Origin: Bacillota bacterium
GTDB taxonomy: Bacteria > Bacillota > Clostridia > Acetivibrionales > DSM-2933
DNA: 61,661 nucleotides
Direction of reading: 5' to 3'
NCBI GenBank assembly: GCA_023430975.1
Contig: JAEYYB010000021.1
Location: 1 to 61,661, forward strand
The notes beneath the pieces were generated by a model that was given only the letters and a program-made list of their open reading frames with translations, did not search any database and was not told where the DNA came from. How positions within the stretch are numbered: position 1 is the first letter of the stretch; every line of letters begins with the position of its first letter. Positions 1 through 8,379 of this stretch are shown here, piece after piece. Made by a program: the position numbers and the translations under genes.

Positions 1-2
1 AA

Positions 3-110
3 GTAGCATCATGGCAATTTAACAGAAATATGCAATGTACCTCTGTAAATTGGCAATTCACTACAGAGGATGCAAGGATAAAATTGAAGAGTCTGTACCC
101 AGAAATTTAA
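3..110 (+). pseudogene. C-terminal fragment of a transposase
   Basis: An open frame enters from the left edge and ends with TAA at 108-110. It encodes about 35 residues ending NWQFTTEDARIKLKSLYP plus two more. That tail resembles the C-terminus of DDE transposases, and I think the IS630 type, recalled from memory rather than searched. The start is outside the window, so it may be the end of an intact gene. It converges on, and overlaps by a few bases, the reverse-strand membrane gene remnant. The family call is tentative. Confidence 0.45.
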
Positions 111-495
111 GAGTTACAGACTACTAGTTGTGTAAGACCAATTGCGGAACCGCATAATCCGGTAACCCTCAAAGCAGCTGTATTTATTTTGGGATAGAAG
201 AAAAACAATATGGCAAGTATCATTGGAGTCATATTACAAAACATACTATTGCCACCATTGGTAAAGAAATATACAGGATTAAAATCAGGCATTGAGTTTT
301 CAGGGTTTATAGGATTCCAAAAAGCAAAAAGTGTCATGCTGTGATTGTCCAAATGTTCAATTTTGGAGGCGAGTCAAAGTTGTTATTTTTGGTATAAGCT
401 TCCCAAATCCAGATTCCTGAAAGAAAAGGAATAAAAATATAGGATGCTGTTATAGAAGTAATTGAGCTTTTTTTGTAAATTACTTGTGGCTCCAT
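107..495 (-). pseudogene. Frameshifted small membrane protein
   Basis: On the reverse strand an ATG at 495-493, preceded by a good GGGAG ribosome binding site, opens a frame starting MEPQVIYKKSSITS. It has a hydrophobic stretch and stops early at a TGA. Shifting by one base near the AAAA run at about 365-370 joins it to a second frame (SKIEHLDNHSMTLFAFW...) that runs to the stop at 107-109. The joined product would be about 130 residues with at least two membrane segments. The shared register and the good Shine-Dalgarno argue for one gene broken by a single-base indel, or a sequencing error. I do not recognise the family. Confidence 0.45.
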
Positions 496-622
496 AATTG
501 CTATTATCTCCCTCGAACTAGGAATTTATGTTTTTGTTTTATAATAATGTTGTTTGCATATAAATATTTTTGGTGTAAATATTTTTTAATAACAAACACC
601 AAATAAGTTATTTCATAACTCT

Positions 623-719
623 ATTAAAAGTGATAAATCTATTACATTTGTCTATCGCAAATCCCGTTGAACCGTTCGTTATTTGCTCCGCCAAATGTAA
701 GATTATTAACACTTTTAAC
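623..719 (+). repeat. Hairpin element copy 1 (97-bp subfamily A)
   Basis: About 97 bp bounded by the inverted ends ATTAAAAGTG and CACTTTTAA. The whole element can fold into one long interrupted hairpin around an 18-nt loop starting CCCGTTGAACC. Near-identical copies lie at 4551-4647 and, inverted, at 55367-55463. A second subfamily lies at 11614, 23536, 27485 and 53808. It lies between the remnants at the left edge and the beta-CASP gene. The structure is that of a MITE; no coding capacity is seen. Confidence 0.85.
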
Positions 720-756
720 ATCTATAATAAAAGGGATTTCGAAGCCATGAAATATC

Positions 757-765
757 TGGTATAAT
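757..765 (+). promoter_or_regulatory. Extended -10 promoter for the beta-CASP gene
   Basis: TGGTATAAT fits the extended -10 consensus TGnTATAAT. No convincing -35 box is seen. It lies about 90 bp before the start at 855, so the transcript would include the short palindrome at 792-836. Confidence 0.45.
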
Positions 766-791
766 AGAAGTAGGGAACAATTTAATAAAGC

Positions 792-836
792 AAAATTAAA
801 AGTGACAAATATAAGATTAATATCACTTTTAATTTT
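792..836 (+). repeat. Miniature derivative of the hairpin element
   Basis: A perfect 14-bp inverted repeat (AAAATTAAAAGTGA and its complement) encloses 17 nt resembling the right inner end of the 97-bp element (CAAATATAAGATTAATA against CAAATGTAAGATTATTA). It reads as left terminus joined to right end with the middle deleted. It lies just upstream of the ribosome binding site of the gene at 855 and would form a hairpin in its leader RNA. Confidence 0.65.
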
Positions 837-854
837 AATAAGTGAGGTGCCGAT

Positions 855-2480
855 ATGAAAATAACATTTCTCGGAGCAGCTAAAACAGTAACCGGATCTT
901 GTTATCTAGTTGAAACAAAGAGCTGTAAGTTTCTTGTGGACTGTGGAATGTTTCAAGGCCACTCCAAGGAGATTACTCTAAATCAGGAACCATTTCCTTT
1001 TGATGTATCAGAACTATCATTCATTTTACTCACTCATGCACATATCGACCACAGCGGAAGAATCCCTAAAATATACAAGGATGGCTTTGAAGGGACTGTA
1101 TACGCCACTAAGGCTACCTGTGATTTATGCAGTATAATGCTTCCAGATTCAGGACACATTCAGGAAATGGAAGCAGATTGGATTAACAGGAAGAGGGAAA
1201 GGGCGGGGAAACATTCAATAGAACCTCTCTATACCTATCAGGATGCAATTGATTGTATAAGCCTGTTTAAGGGGCTAAACTATGGTGAAGCAATCAAAAT
1301 CAATGATGATGTTAAGGTTAGATTAAATGATGCAGGACATATCTTGGGATCAGCCATGATAGAAGTTTGGGTCACCGATAGGGGTGAAGAGACAAAGTTG
1401 GTGTTTTCCGGGGATATTGGAAACAGAGATATCCCAATCTTAAGAGACCCATCCATTATTGAATCGGCTGATTATCTAATTATGGAATCGACTTATGGTG
1501 ACAGGCTTCATGATGATAAAAACAACAGGGTTGATAAGTTCATTGATATTGTGAATGAGGCAGTTGAAAAGGGCGGAAATGTTGTCATACCTTCTTTCGC
1601 TGTCGGAAGAACCCAGGAAATCATATATGATATTCACAAGAAGAGAGAACAATTTGAGGGCAAGATGGAAAGGTTGCTGGATATTCCGGTATTTATCGAC
1701 AGTCCTTTGGCCATTTCAGCTACAGAGATTTTCAGAAAAAATCTTGACTGCTACGATGAGGAAGCAAGGCAGTATATAGAAAATGGCGATAATCCATTGG
1801 ACTTTCCAGGGCTTCAGTTCACTAAAACAGCGGATGAATCAAAGGAACTAAATAATAGGAAAGACAGTATCATAATAATATCTGCCAGCGGAATGTGCGA
1901 GGCCGGCAGGATAAAACACCATTTAAAACATAACCTATGGAGAAAAGACTCTACTATTCTTTTTGTTGGTTATCAGGCTGTAGGTACCCTAGGGAGAAAA
2001 CTTGTAGAAGGTGCAAAAAAGGTTAAACTCTTCGGAGAAGAAGTCACCGTAAAGGCAAAGATCGAATCGATTGACGGTTTTTCAGGCCACGCAGACAGGG
2101 ATGATCTCCTTGCCTGGGTTTCAAGGTTTAATAGAAAACCCAAAAAGATATTTATTGTTCACGGTGAAGAGGAGGTAATGGAAACCTTTTCAGAACTGAT
2201 TAAGGAAAAATTGGGGATAGAAACTGTTATACCAGACAAAGGCCAGTCCTATCTGGTAGGTAGTGGAAAAGTTATTCAGAGTATGGAAAAACCTGAAATT
2301 AGCTATCAGTTCAAGAGGCTTGCTGTTATTGAACTGCTTGAGACTATGAAGGAAGAGTTTAATGAGCTTGCAGAAATTCTTAAAACCGATATGAAAGATG
2401 AGAAGGAAGACTTCGAAATAGATGAAATCAGAATCAAGTTAAGGAATCTGGAAAAGCAGATGGTTGACGTTTTAAGGTAG
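855..2480 (+). CDS. Beta-CASP metallo-beta-lactamase ribonuclease-like protein
   Basis: This 541-residue protein has the full set of MBL-fold/beta-CASP motifs: HAHIDHSG (zinc ligands), DAGHILGSA, SGDIGN, MESTYGDR, the beta-CASP segment VVIPSFAVGRTQE, SASGMCEAGRI, and a C-terminal RMMBL motif GFSGHADRDDL. Proteins of this architecture are RNA-processing nucleases related to YSH1/CPSF73, so a cytoplasmic zinc-dependent role in RNA cleavage is likely; the substrate is unknown. The length suits the family, with an extra acidic, helical C-terminus of about 70 residues. The start is supported by GAGGTG upstream of ATG. The gene stands alone, with an extended -10 promoter upstream and a strong terminator just after. 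Confidence 0.9.
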   Translation: MKITFLGAAKTVTGSCYLVETKSCKFLVDCGMFQGHSKEITLNQEPFPFDVSELSFILLTHAHIDHSGRIPKIYKDGFEGTVYATKATCDLCSIMLPDSGHIQEMEADWINRKRERAGKHSIEPLYTYQDAIDCISLFKGLNYGEAIKINDDVKVRLNDAGHILGSAMIEVWVTDRGEETKLVFSGDIGNRDIPILRDPSIIESADYLIMESTYGDRLHDDKNNRVDKFIDIVNEAVEKGGNVVIPSFAVGRTQEIIYDIHKKREQFEGKMERLLDIPVFIDSPLAISATEIFRKNLDCYDEEARQYIENGDNPLDFPGLQFTKTADESKELNNRKDSIIIISASGMCEAGRIKHHLKHNLWRKDSTILFVGYQAVGTLGRKLVEGAKKVKLFGEEVTVKAKIESIDGFSGHADRDDLLAWVSRFNRKPKKIFIVHGEEEVMETFSELIKEKLGIETVIPDKGQSYLVGSGKVIQSMEKPEISYQFKRLAVIELLETMKEEFNELAEILKTDMKDEKEDFEIDEIRIKLRNLEKQMVDVLR

Positions 2481-2503
2481 ATGCGACTTTGATGAATCTA
2501 GAG

Positions 2504-2532
2504 ACCGCACTGGTTTACGGTGCGGTTTTTAA
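2504..2532 (+). terminator. Intrinsic terminator after the beta-CASP gene
   Basis: ACCGCAC pairs with GTGCGGT across a 9-nt loop and is followed by a short T run, about 25 bp after the stop codon. Confidence 0.85.
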
Positions 2533-2600
2533 AACCAAAGCAAAGCAGTCGGGAGTCCTGTTGGCCATAGATTAAAAAGCTGCCTGACTCCCTTCTCTTA

Positions 2601-2640
2601 TACAAAAACCCCAAAATATGTGTGTTTGAGGGTTTTTGTA
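2601..2640. terminator. Bidirectional terminator-like hairpin
   Basis: TACAAAAACCC pairs with GGGTTTTTGTA around an 18-nt loop, with A and T runs on both sides. It lies between convergent genes (beta-CASP and the decayed reverse-strand gene) and could stop transcription from either side. A second weaker hairpin (GGGAGTC/GACTCCC) lies at about 2565-2592. Confidence 0.6.
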
Positions 2641-2656
2641 TGGTGTAAATCCGAAT

Positions 2657-4200
2657 TCACCACTGGGGCGTAACCGCCTGATAGTTGGCGTAAAGATTAC
2701 AGGTATAGGAACTTAGCCCAGTGGTTTCGCCGGTGTTTGAAGCGGCAAGATCCCCAAGCACCAAGGGTTCCGGTAACAGATCTTGTATTTCCATTCCATA
2801 AAACATTTGCTCCAAGCCCTTCAAAAATTGCTCTTAACGGAACCAAAACCCTATCTTTCTCAATTACTATATATCTGTTTTGATTTCCCTACCGTTTATT
2901 AATAGCTTTATTTGCCTGTTTACAAATTCAGTTGGACTTGAATTGAGATTTGAAACACAAGAATAAAACTCACCTTCAACTATTTGGGTACCAATAGCGA
3001 CGTATTGATTCCCATCATATGCTAAAGCATATGCAGTAAAATTTTTATCTATTTCTTCAGGTTTATCCCATTTTATACCGTCATTTGACTTTGAGAGATA
3101 ACAATGATAACTGCGGCCATCCTCATAAGATAGAGAAATAAATTGACTACCGTTCCATATTGTTACTTGGGATATTATTTCATTATTGAGCGTTTGTTTT
3201 TTCCATGATATGCCATCCGGGGAAGTTAAAATATAAGGCTTTTCAGGTATAAAAGCTATAAAGTTATTACAGTACAAGATTTGAGAAATATATCGATTAT
3301 CCATTTCAATATATTTTTTGTTCCAATTTATGCAATCATTTGATGTTAAAATAACAGATTTACCTCCGACTCAGTAATAAAAAATTCACTTCCAACTGCA
3401 ATATACTTTTTACCGTTATAGGCTATGCTTTTTATTGATGGCGTATAGCTGGAACCCAATTTTAACCTTGGACCGATACAGTCAGCAGGTTTAAATGTCC
3501 AATTTATACCATCATAAGATTTGGCAAATAGTCCATCTTTATAGCCATTTAAAAATCCGAGAAATTTCTTTCCATCCCATATCAAATCAGTAATTGGTGT
3601 AAAGCCCCTGGTGCTTCTAAAAATAAAATATCCTTTTGACCTTCTTTTGTCATAGTTGTAATTGACCCATTAGTGCCTACAATTGAAATTCTGTCTTTGA
3701 TTTTTATTACATCAAAGTAGGTTCTATCTGGTCCGTGGTCATAAAGAGGAGTAAGAACCTCTGCATAATGTTCATTTATATTCCAAGTGATTCCATCATC
3801 TGATTCAACAACTTCAGACAAGGTGGTTCCTATATATTTTTTATCATTTTTCAATATTGAAAAAATTCCAAAGCCTATACTGTCTTTTATACTGGATTTT
3901 ACCCAGTTAACTCCGTCAATTGATTTCATAATTAATCCATGAGGACGTTTTGATATTTCTTCAACATAAGATTCTCCGTTTGGATAAATTCTATGAATCT
4001 CTGTGTCGGTAAAATGAGCACAAGGGAGCAAAAATGAATCTCCATCCCAAAAAATACCGTTCATCCTCATGTCTTTCATTTCACTTTTAACCCACGATTT
4101 CCCATCAGGGGATGATAATATAAAGCCGTTTGTTGCACTTAAGGATATAGAGAATATAGAATCTTTTTCATTAGATTTAAGCCCTGAATTCTCTGCATGT
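2657..4200 (-). pseudogene. Decayed beta-propeller protein with copper-amine-oxidase-like stalk domain
   Basis: Three reverse-strand frames (about 4200-3582, 3585-3346, 3360-2867) join by one-base shifts near 3600 and 3360. A third shift near 2880 joins a further frame reading RYIVIEKDRVLVPLRAIFEG, the typical start of a copper amine oxidase N-terminal-like stalk domain. The body carries seven repeats of the type SxDGxxW (SPDGKSW, SIDGVNW, SDDGITW, SYDGINW, SNDCINW, SPDGISW, SNDGIKW), as expected for a BNR/WD-like propeller, probably extracytoplasmic. The 5' end is lost: an in-frame stop lies just before the first repeat, and no signal peptide or start is seen. The last 100 bases change register again and end in an unrelated tail. 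It is not functional as read. Confidence 0.75.
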
Positions 4201-4212
4201 TAAGAGTTGCAT

Positions 4213-4241
4213 TTGACAAAAATGTATAGCAATGCTATAAT
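4213..4241 (+). promoter_or_regulatory. Sigma-A promoter of the trp T-box leader
   Basis: TTGACA at 4213-4218, a 17-bp spacer and TATAAT at 4236-4241 match the consensus exactly. Transcription should start near 4248, immediately before the T-box leader. Confidence 0.85.
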
Positions 4242-4247
4242 CTTGTC

Positions 4248-4520
4248 AATAGTATAAACCAATGATCAAGGATAGTAAGAGTAATCGTTTGTATAAAGAG
4301 AGTCGCCAGATGCTGAGAATGCGGCTACAAAGTTGTTCTGAATGGTCTTGTGAGGGAAGCCCGAAATTTTAAAAGAGTAGGTGCTTACGGGAACCTCGTC
4401 CGTTATCAGTGAGGAGTATATGAATGTATACTTAAATGAGCGGACGATTTATCGTCAATTTGGGTGGTACCGCAGAAGCTAAGACTTTTGTCCCTGTTAA
4501 GGGGATAGAGGTTTTTTTTA
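4248..4520 (+). promoter_or_regulatory. T-box riboswitch, tRNA-Trp type
   Basis: The leader contains the conserved T-box TGGGTGGTACCGC at 4461-4473, the antiterminator element that pairs with the acceptor end of uncharged tRNA. It is followed by a hairpin and T run. Stem I elements (AGAG...GAGAATG..) lie in the first half, and the side expected to hold the specifier contains GAATGGTC at about 4341-4348. TGG (Trp) is the plausible specifier because trpB and trpA follow. Uncharged tRNA-Trp would favour readthrough into trpBA. The specifier is inferred from position and context; I did not fold stem I fully. Confidence 0.88.
4483..4519 (+). terminator. T-box attenuator terminator
   Basis: GACTTTTGTCCC pairs with GGGGATAGAGG and is followed by a run of eight Ts. 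It lies just downstream of the T-box motif, as expected for the terminator competing with the antiterminator. Confidence 0.75.
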
Positions 4521-4550
4521 TATTAAGGAATTTTGTTCTTTATAGTTTAG

Positions 4551-4647
4551 ATTAAAAGTGATAAATCTATTACATTTGTCTTAAGCAAATCCCGTTGAAC
4601 CGTTCGTTATTTGCTCCGCCAAATGTAAGATTATTAACACTTTTAAT
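4551..4647 (+). repeat. Hairpin element copy 2 (97-bp subfamily A), in the trp leader
   Basis: This copy runs from ATTAAAAGTG to CACTTTTAAT and is nearly identical to copy 1, except for TTAAG in place of TATCG in the left arm. It sits between the T-box terminator and trpB, so every readthrough transcript carries it as a long hairpin in the untranslated leader. Confidence 0.85.
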
Positions 4648-4668
4648 ATAGAATAGTCGAGAATAGCT

Positions 4669-4693
4669 GTTAAAAGTGATTAACACTTTTAAC
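4669..4693 (+). repeat. Miniature palindrome made of element ends
   Basis: GTTAAAAGTG, five bases, CACTTTTAAC: a perfect 10-bp inverted repeat made only of the terminal repeats of the 97-bp element. It lies just before the GAAGGAGG ribosome binding site of trpB. Confidence 0.6.
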
Positions 4694-4715
4694 TTAGACG
4701 AGAAGGAGGACTAAT

Positions 4716-5900
4716 ATGTCAAAAGGAAGATTTGGTATTCACGGCGGACAATATGTTCCCGAGACACTGATGAACGCTCTTATTGAGCTGGAAGAGGCTT
4801 ATAATCACTACAAAAACGACCCGCAGTTTACAGAGGAATTGGATGAATTATTTAAGAATTATGCGGGTAGGCCGTCTCTCTTATATTTTGCAGAGAAGAT
4901 GACTGAAGATCTTGGTGGTGCCAGAATATATTTAAAGCGTGAGGACCTTAACCATACAGGTTCACATAAGATTAACAATGTATTGGGTCAGGTGCTTCTT
5001 GCAAAACGTATGGGTAAAACCCGTGTTATAGCTGAGACAGGAGCCGGACAGCACGGTGTTGCAACAGCTACTGCTGCAGCTTTGATGGGACTTGAATGTG
5101 AGATTTTCATGGGCAAGGAAGACACTGAACGCCAGGCACTCAATGTATTTCGTATGGAACTTTTAGGTGCAAAGGTTCATGCGGTGACCAGCGGTACACA
5201 AACACTAAAGGATGCAGTTAACGAAACAATGCGTGAATGGACCAAGCGTGTAGACAATACCCACTATGTTTTGGGATCTGTTATGGGACCACACCCTTTT
5301 CCTATTATTGTTCGAGATTTTCAAAGTGTTATAGGCCGTGAAGTAAAAAAACAGATTCTGGAAAAAGAAGGAAGATTGCCTGATGCAGTGCTGGCGTGTG
5401 TTGGGGGAGGCAGTAATGCAATGGGTTTGTTTTATGATTTTATAGAGGACACAGATGTACGCCTCATAGGATGTGAAGCTGCAGGACATGGAGTAGAAAC
5501 AGATAAGACTGCTGCAACCATTGCAAAAGGTTCCGTGGGTATTTTCCATGGAATGAAATCCTACTTCTGTCAGGACGAATACGGTCAAATAGCACCGGTG
5601 TATTCCATTTCGGCAGGTCTTGATTACCCGGGAATCGGTCCGGAGCATGCCAACCTTTTCGATTCCGGCAGGGCCCAGTATGTTCCAGTGACAGATATTG
5701 AAGCTGTAGAGGCGTTCGAATACCTTTCACGTCTTGAAGGAATTATTCCTGCAATAGAAAGTTCCCATGCAGTTGCACATGCAAGGAAAATTGCTCCCAA
5801 CATGGGCAAGGACAAAATAATTGTAATAAATCTATCAGGCAGGGGAGATAAAGATGTTGCTGCAATAGCACGTTACAAGGGGGTGCAAATCCATGAATAG
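4716..5900 (+). CDS. trpB: Tryptophan synthase beta chain
   Basis: This 394-residue protein condenses indole with serine to give tryptophan, using pyridoxal phosphate. Visible motifs are HTGSHKINN, with the PLP lysine at about residue 85, the glycine-rich phosphate-binding loop GGGSNAMG, and the family start GRFGIHGGQYVPETL. The length is standard for the TrpB1 type that pairs with TrpA. GAAGGAGG precedes the ATG. trpA overlaps its end, so the two are translationally coupled. Control is by the upstream T-box. No other trp gene (trpE, G, D, C, F) lies in the window, so the rest of the pathway is elsewhere or indole is salvaged. Confidence 0.97.
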   Translation: MSKGRFGIHGGQYVPETLMNALIELEEAYNHYKNDPQFTEELDELFKNYAGRPSLLYFAEKMTEDLGGARIYLKREDLNHTGSHKINNVLGQVLLAKRMGKTRVIAETGAGQHGVATATAAALMGLECEIFMGKEDTERQALNVFRMELLGAKVHAVTSGTQTLKDAVNETMREWTKRVDNTHYVLGSVMGPHPFPIIVRDFQSVIGREVKKQILEKEGRLPDAVLACVGGGSNAMGLFYDFIEDTDVRLIGCEAAGHGVETDKTAATIAKGSVGIFHGMKSYFCQDEYGQIAPVYSISAGLDYPGIGPEHANLFDSGRAQYVPVTDIEAVEAFEYLSRLEGIIPAIESSHAVAHARKIAPNMGKDKIIVINLSGRGDKDVAAIARYKGVQIHE

Positions 5901-6666
5901 ACTTGACAGGGTATTTAAATATAAAAATGCATTTATTCCTTTTGTTACAGCAGGTGATCCTACATTGGATATTACTGAGCAATTGGTGCTGAAAATGGCT
6001 GAGGCAGGTGCGGATTTAATCGAGTTGGGGATTCCTTTTTCCGATCCGGTTGCAGAAGGACCAGTTATCCAGGAGGCGGACTACCGTGCTCTTGCAAGCG
6101 GTACAACAACTGATAAAATATTTGATATGGTAGGGCGTATCAGAAAAAAATGCGATGTGCCCCTTGCGTTTATGACATACGCAAATCCCATATTTACCTA
6201 TGGTACCGAAAGGTTCATGAAAAATTGCCAGGAGGCAGGCATAGATGCCATTATCGTTCCTGACATTCCGTTTGAAGAAAAGAATGAGCTGCTGCCCTAT
6301 TGTTCGAAATATAATGTTGCATTTATATCAATGATTGCCCCTACATCTCAAAGCCGCATACAAATGATAGCAAGTGAAGCACAGGGGTTTATATACTGTG
6401 TATCATCCATGGGTGTGACTGGTGTAAGGCAGGAGATTGGCAGCGGGGTAGAGGAAATGATAAGGCATGTTAAAGAGGTTAGTGATATACCATGTGCAAT
6501 CGGATTCGGCATATCTACTCCTGAGCAGGCAGCTAGTATGATAAAGTTTTCCGATGGTGTGATCGTGGGAAGTGCAATTGTAAAAATAATTGCACAGTAT
6601 GGAGCTGACTGTGTGCCTCATGTTACAGAGTATGTTCGTATTATGAAGAATGCGGTCAACGGCTGA
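5893..6666 (+). CDS. trpA: Tryptophan synthase alpha chain
   Basis: This 257-residue TIM-barrel subunit cleaves indole-3-glycerol phosphate to indole, which channels to TrpB. The catalytic glutamate is in IELGIPFSDP. The second catalytic acid, Asp60 of the enteric enzyme (in PLADGP), is glutamate here (PVAEGPVIQ); I recall this variant in other clostridial TrpA proteins, so it is probably benign. A C-terminal phosphate-binding region, FGISTPEQA and GVIVGSAIV, is present. The ATG overlaps the end of trpB by 8 bp, and a strong terminator follows within 40 bp. Confidence 0.97.
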   Translation: MNRLDRVFKYKNAFIPFVTAGDPTLDITEQLVLKMAEAGADLIELGIPFSDPVAEGPVIQEADYRALASGTTTDKIFDMVGRIRKKCDVPLAFMTYANPIFTYGTERFMKNCQEAGIDAIIVPDIPFEEKNELLPYCSKYNVAFISMIAPTSQSRIQMIASEAQGFIYCVSSMGVTGVRQEIGSGVEEMIRHVKEVSDIPCAIGFGISTPEQAASMIKFSDGVIVGSAIVKIIAQYGADCVPHVTEYVRIMKNAVNG

Positions 6667-6700
6667 TTGATATATGAAGAAAACTGATGTATAAAGCAAT

Positions 6701-6741
6701 ACAGGAGCTTTAAGCCACTGGTTTAAGGCTCCTGTTTTTTC
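6701..6741 (+). terminator. Terminator of the trpBA operon
   Basis: CAGGAGC with TTTAAGCC on one side pairs with GGCTCCTG on the other, followed by six Ts. It lies about 35 bp after trpA. Confidence 0.9.
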
Positions 6742-6825
6742 TAGGAAATTATGGCGTGTTCTACACCATGATTTCTCACTACAACCACCAAGGTCGACAA
6801 AATCATTTCATGATTTTGTTCATGT

Positions 6826-8217
6826 CTAAGAATTTGATTTTGAAATTCTGCGTAAATACTTTATTAAGTAATATATTAAAATCACAATCCATATATTTGT
6901 TCCTAATGAAAGGAGTGCAATAAACATCCAAAACATTAAAACAAAATATACTTTCAATCCTTTACCAACTATTCCAAAATCCAAATAGTACCCTTTCAGC
7001 ACTTCTTTGTCTATATTGTTTAACTTGGTCTTTAATCTGAGATTATCTGGATATAGTTCCAAATCCCTGTTAATATCTATTCTCATTTTTGCATTTATAT
7101 GTGAAACCAAAGCCCTTGCTTCGTTACGCAGAAAATTGTTTTTTTGTGCTTTAATAGCCAGGTACTTTGCTTTTTCAAGGTTACCAAGTTTAAAATGATT
7201 TTTTGCCATAAAAAGTAGAATTTCATCGTGCCAGGGTTTTTTGGAATATAAACGATTATAGTCTTCTAGAAATCTTTTTCTTTGCTTTATTTCGTAAAAG
7301 GCCGTTGCACGATAACGTATTCCATCAGTATCATCAGGATCAATAGCAAGTAATCTATTAAAAGTATCAATTGCTTTTTGAAAATCTTTGTTACGAAGAT
7401 ATAGTATACCTTCCAGCCTGAGTAAATCAGGGTCTTCCTGATAAAGTTTTTTTGCTTGTTGGATATACATGAATGCATCGCTAAAGTTTTCGGAAGAATA
7501 AGCATTTTGGGCATTTTCCCTAGCATCAAGGTACTCATCATAGTTAATTCCCTCTACCTGCTTGAAAAATGAATAACCTAATGGCTTAACCTTGTTAATT
7601 TGTCCAATAATATAAGAGAGAATTTCATGGTTATAATATGGTGAATATGAATCATTGTCAAGTTCGTCGCTCCAGTTAAAATGGCTATCCAGCAATATCC
7701 AAACCTGCTGCGGCAGGTGATGACGATCGGTAAAAAAGTCCAACATCTTATATTTCAAGATATTCCTGCTATTTATATTCCACATGACATGGCTATTTAA
7801 TAATGCTTCCCAATTGCTTGGCACTATTCTGGAAAATAAGTCATCATATAATGTTCCAACGTTAACCATAAGCTCTTCAATCTGCTTCTCCTGATCATGG
7901 GACTTATCTAAATTGTCTTGCATTGAAATGGTACGTGAGAAAAAACGACCATCAGGTTGAATAACGTTCTCTTCAATTAAATCAGCATTTAAATCAGTAT
8001 TTAAATCAGCATTATCGTCCGGTATAGGATCAATTGATAAAAAAGGGGATGACGTTCTTTTTGCATATTTAAGGGCACTATCGTATGCCTCACGCAATTT
8101 TTGATAGCCTTCTGCATCTTCCTCGGGATGATACAATTTTAGCTTTTGAGCGTATGCTTTTTTGATCTCGGAAACATTTTCTGTGGGATCTATACCAAGT
8201 ATATTCCAATAGTACAT
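6826..8217 (-). CDS. Degenerate J-domain / TPR membrane protein
   Basis: This 463-residue protein starts with a DnaJ-like segment (YWNILGIDPTENVSEIKKAY...LKLYHPEED, about residues 1-55). The J-domain signature HPD is HPE here (residues 30-32), so DnaK stimulation is doubtful. The middle part (about 220-350) holds TPR-like hairpins, for example AFMYIQQAKKLYQEDPDLL and AIDTFNRLLAIDPDD. The C-terminus has a hydrophobic hairpin (about 420-455) that should anchor it in the membrane. GGAGG lies 13 bp before the ATG. It is divergent from the neighbour at 8380. Proteins of this build are common but uncharacterised in Firmicutes; a scaffold or adaptor role is a guess. Confidence 0.7.
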   Translation of the reverse strand: MYYWNILGIDPTENVSEIKKAYAQKLKLYHPEEDAEGYQKLREAYDSALKYAKRTSSPFLSIDPIPDDNADLNTDLNADLIEENVIQPDGRFFSRTISMQDNLDKSHDQEKQIEELMVNVGTLYDDLFSRIVPSNWEALLNSHVMWNINSRNILKYKMLDFFTDRHHLPQQVWILLDSHFNWSDELDNDSYSPYYNHEILSYIIGQINKVKPLGYSFFKQVEGINYDEYLDARENAQNAYSSENFSDAFMYIQQAKKLYQEDPDLLRLEGILYLRNKDFQKAIDTFNRLLAIDPDDTDGIRYRATAFYEIKQRKRFLEDYNRLYSKKPWHDEILLFMAKNHFKLGNLEKAKYLAIKAQKNNFLRNEARALVSHINAKMRIDINRDLELYPDNLRLKTKLNNIDKEVLKGYYLDFGIVGKGLKVYFVLMFWMFIALLSLGTNIWIVILIYYLIKYLRRISKSNS

Positions 8218-8379
8218 TTATCTTAAATTTCCTCCAAACCATTCGCTTATTTTGCTTTCAAATACCTGGATTAATAACGCTTTTCACATATGTACATCCA
8301 GTCAAATTCTATATATAATTATATATGATGGGAAAATAATTTGCAATTTCCATCAATACGCATTTTAAGGAGTCATCTG

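Noticed and set aside
5205..5982. Reverse-strand ORFs opposite trpB and trpA.
   Set aside because: They are antisense to strongly conserved genes, with no binding sites or recognisable domains.
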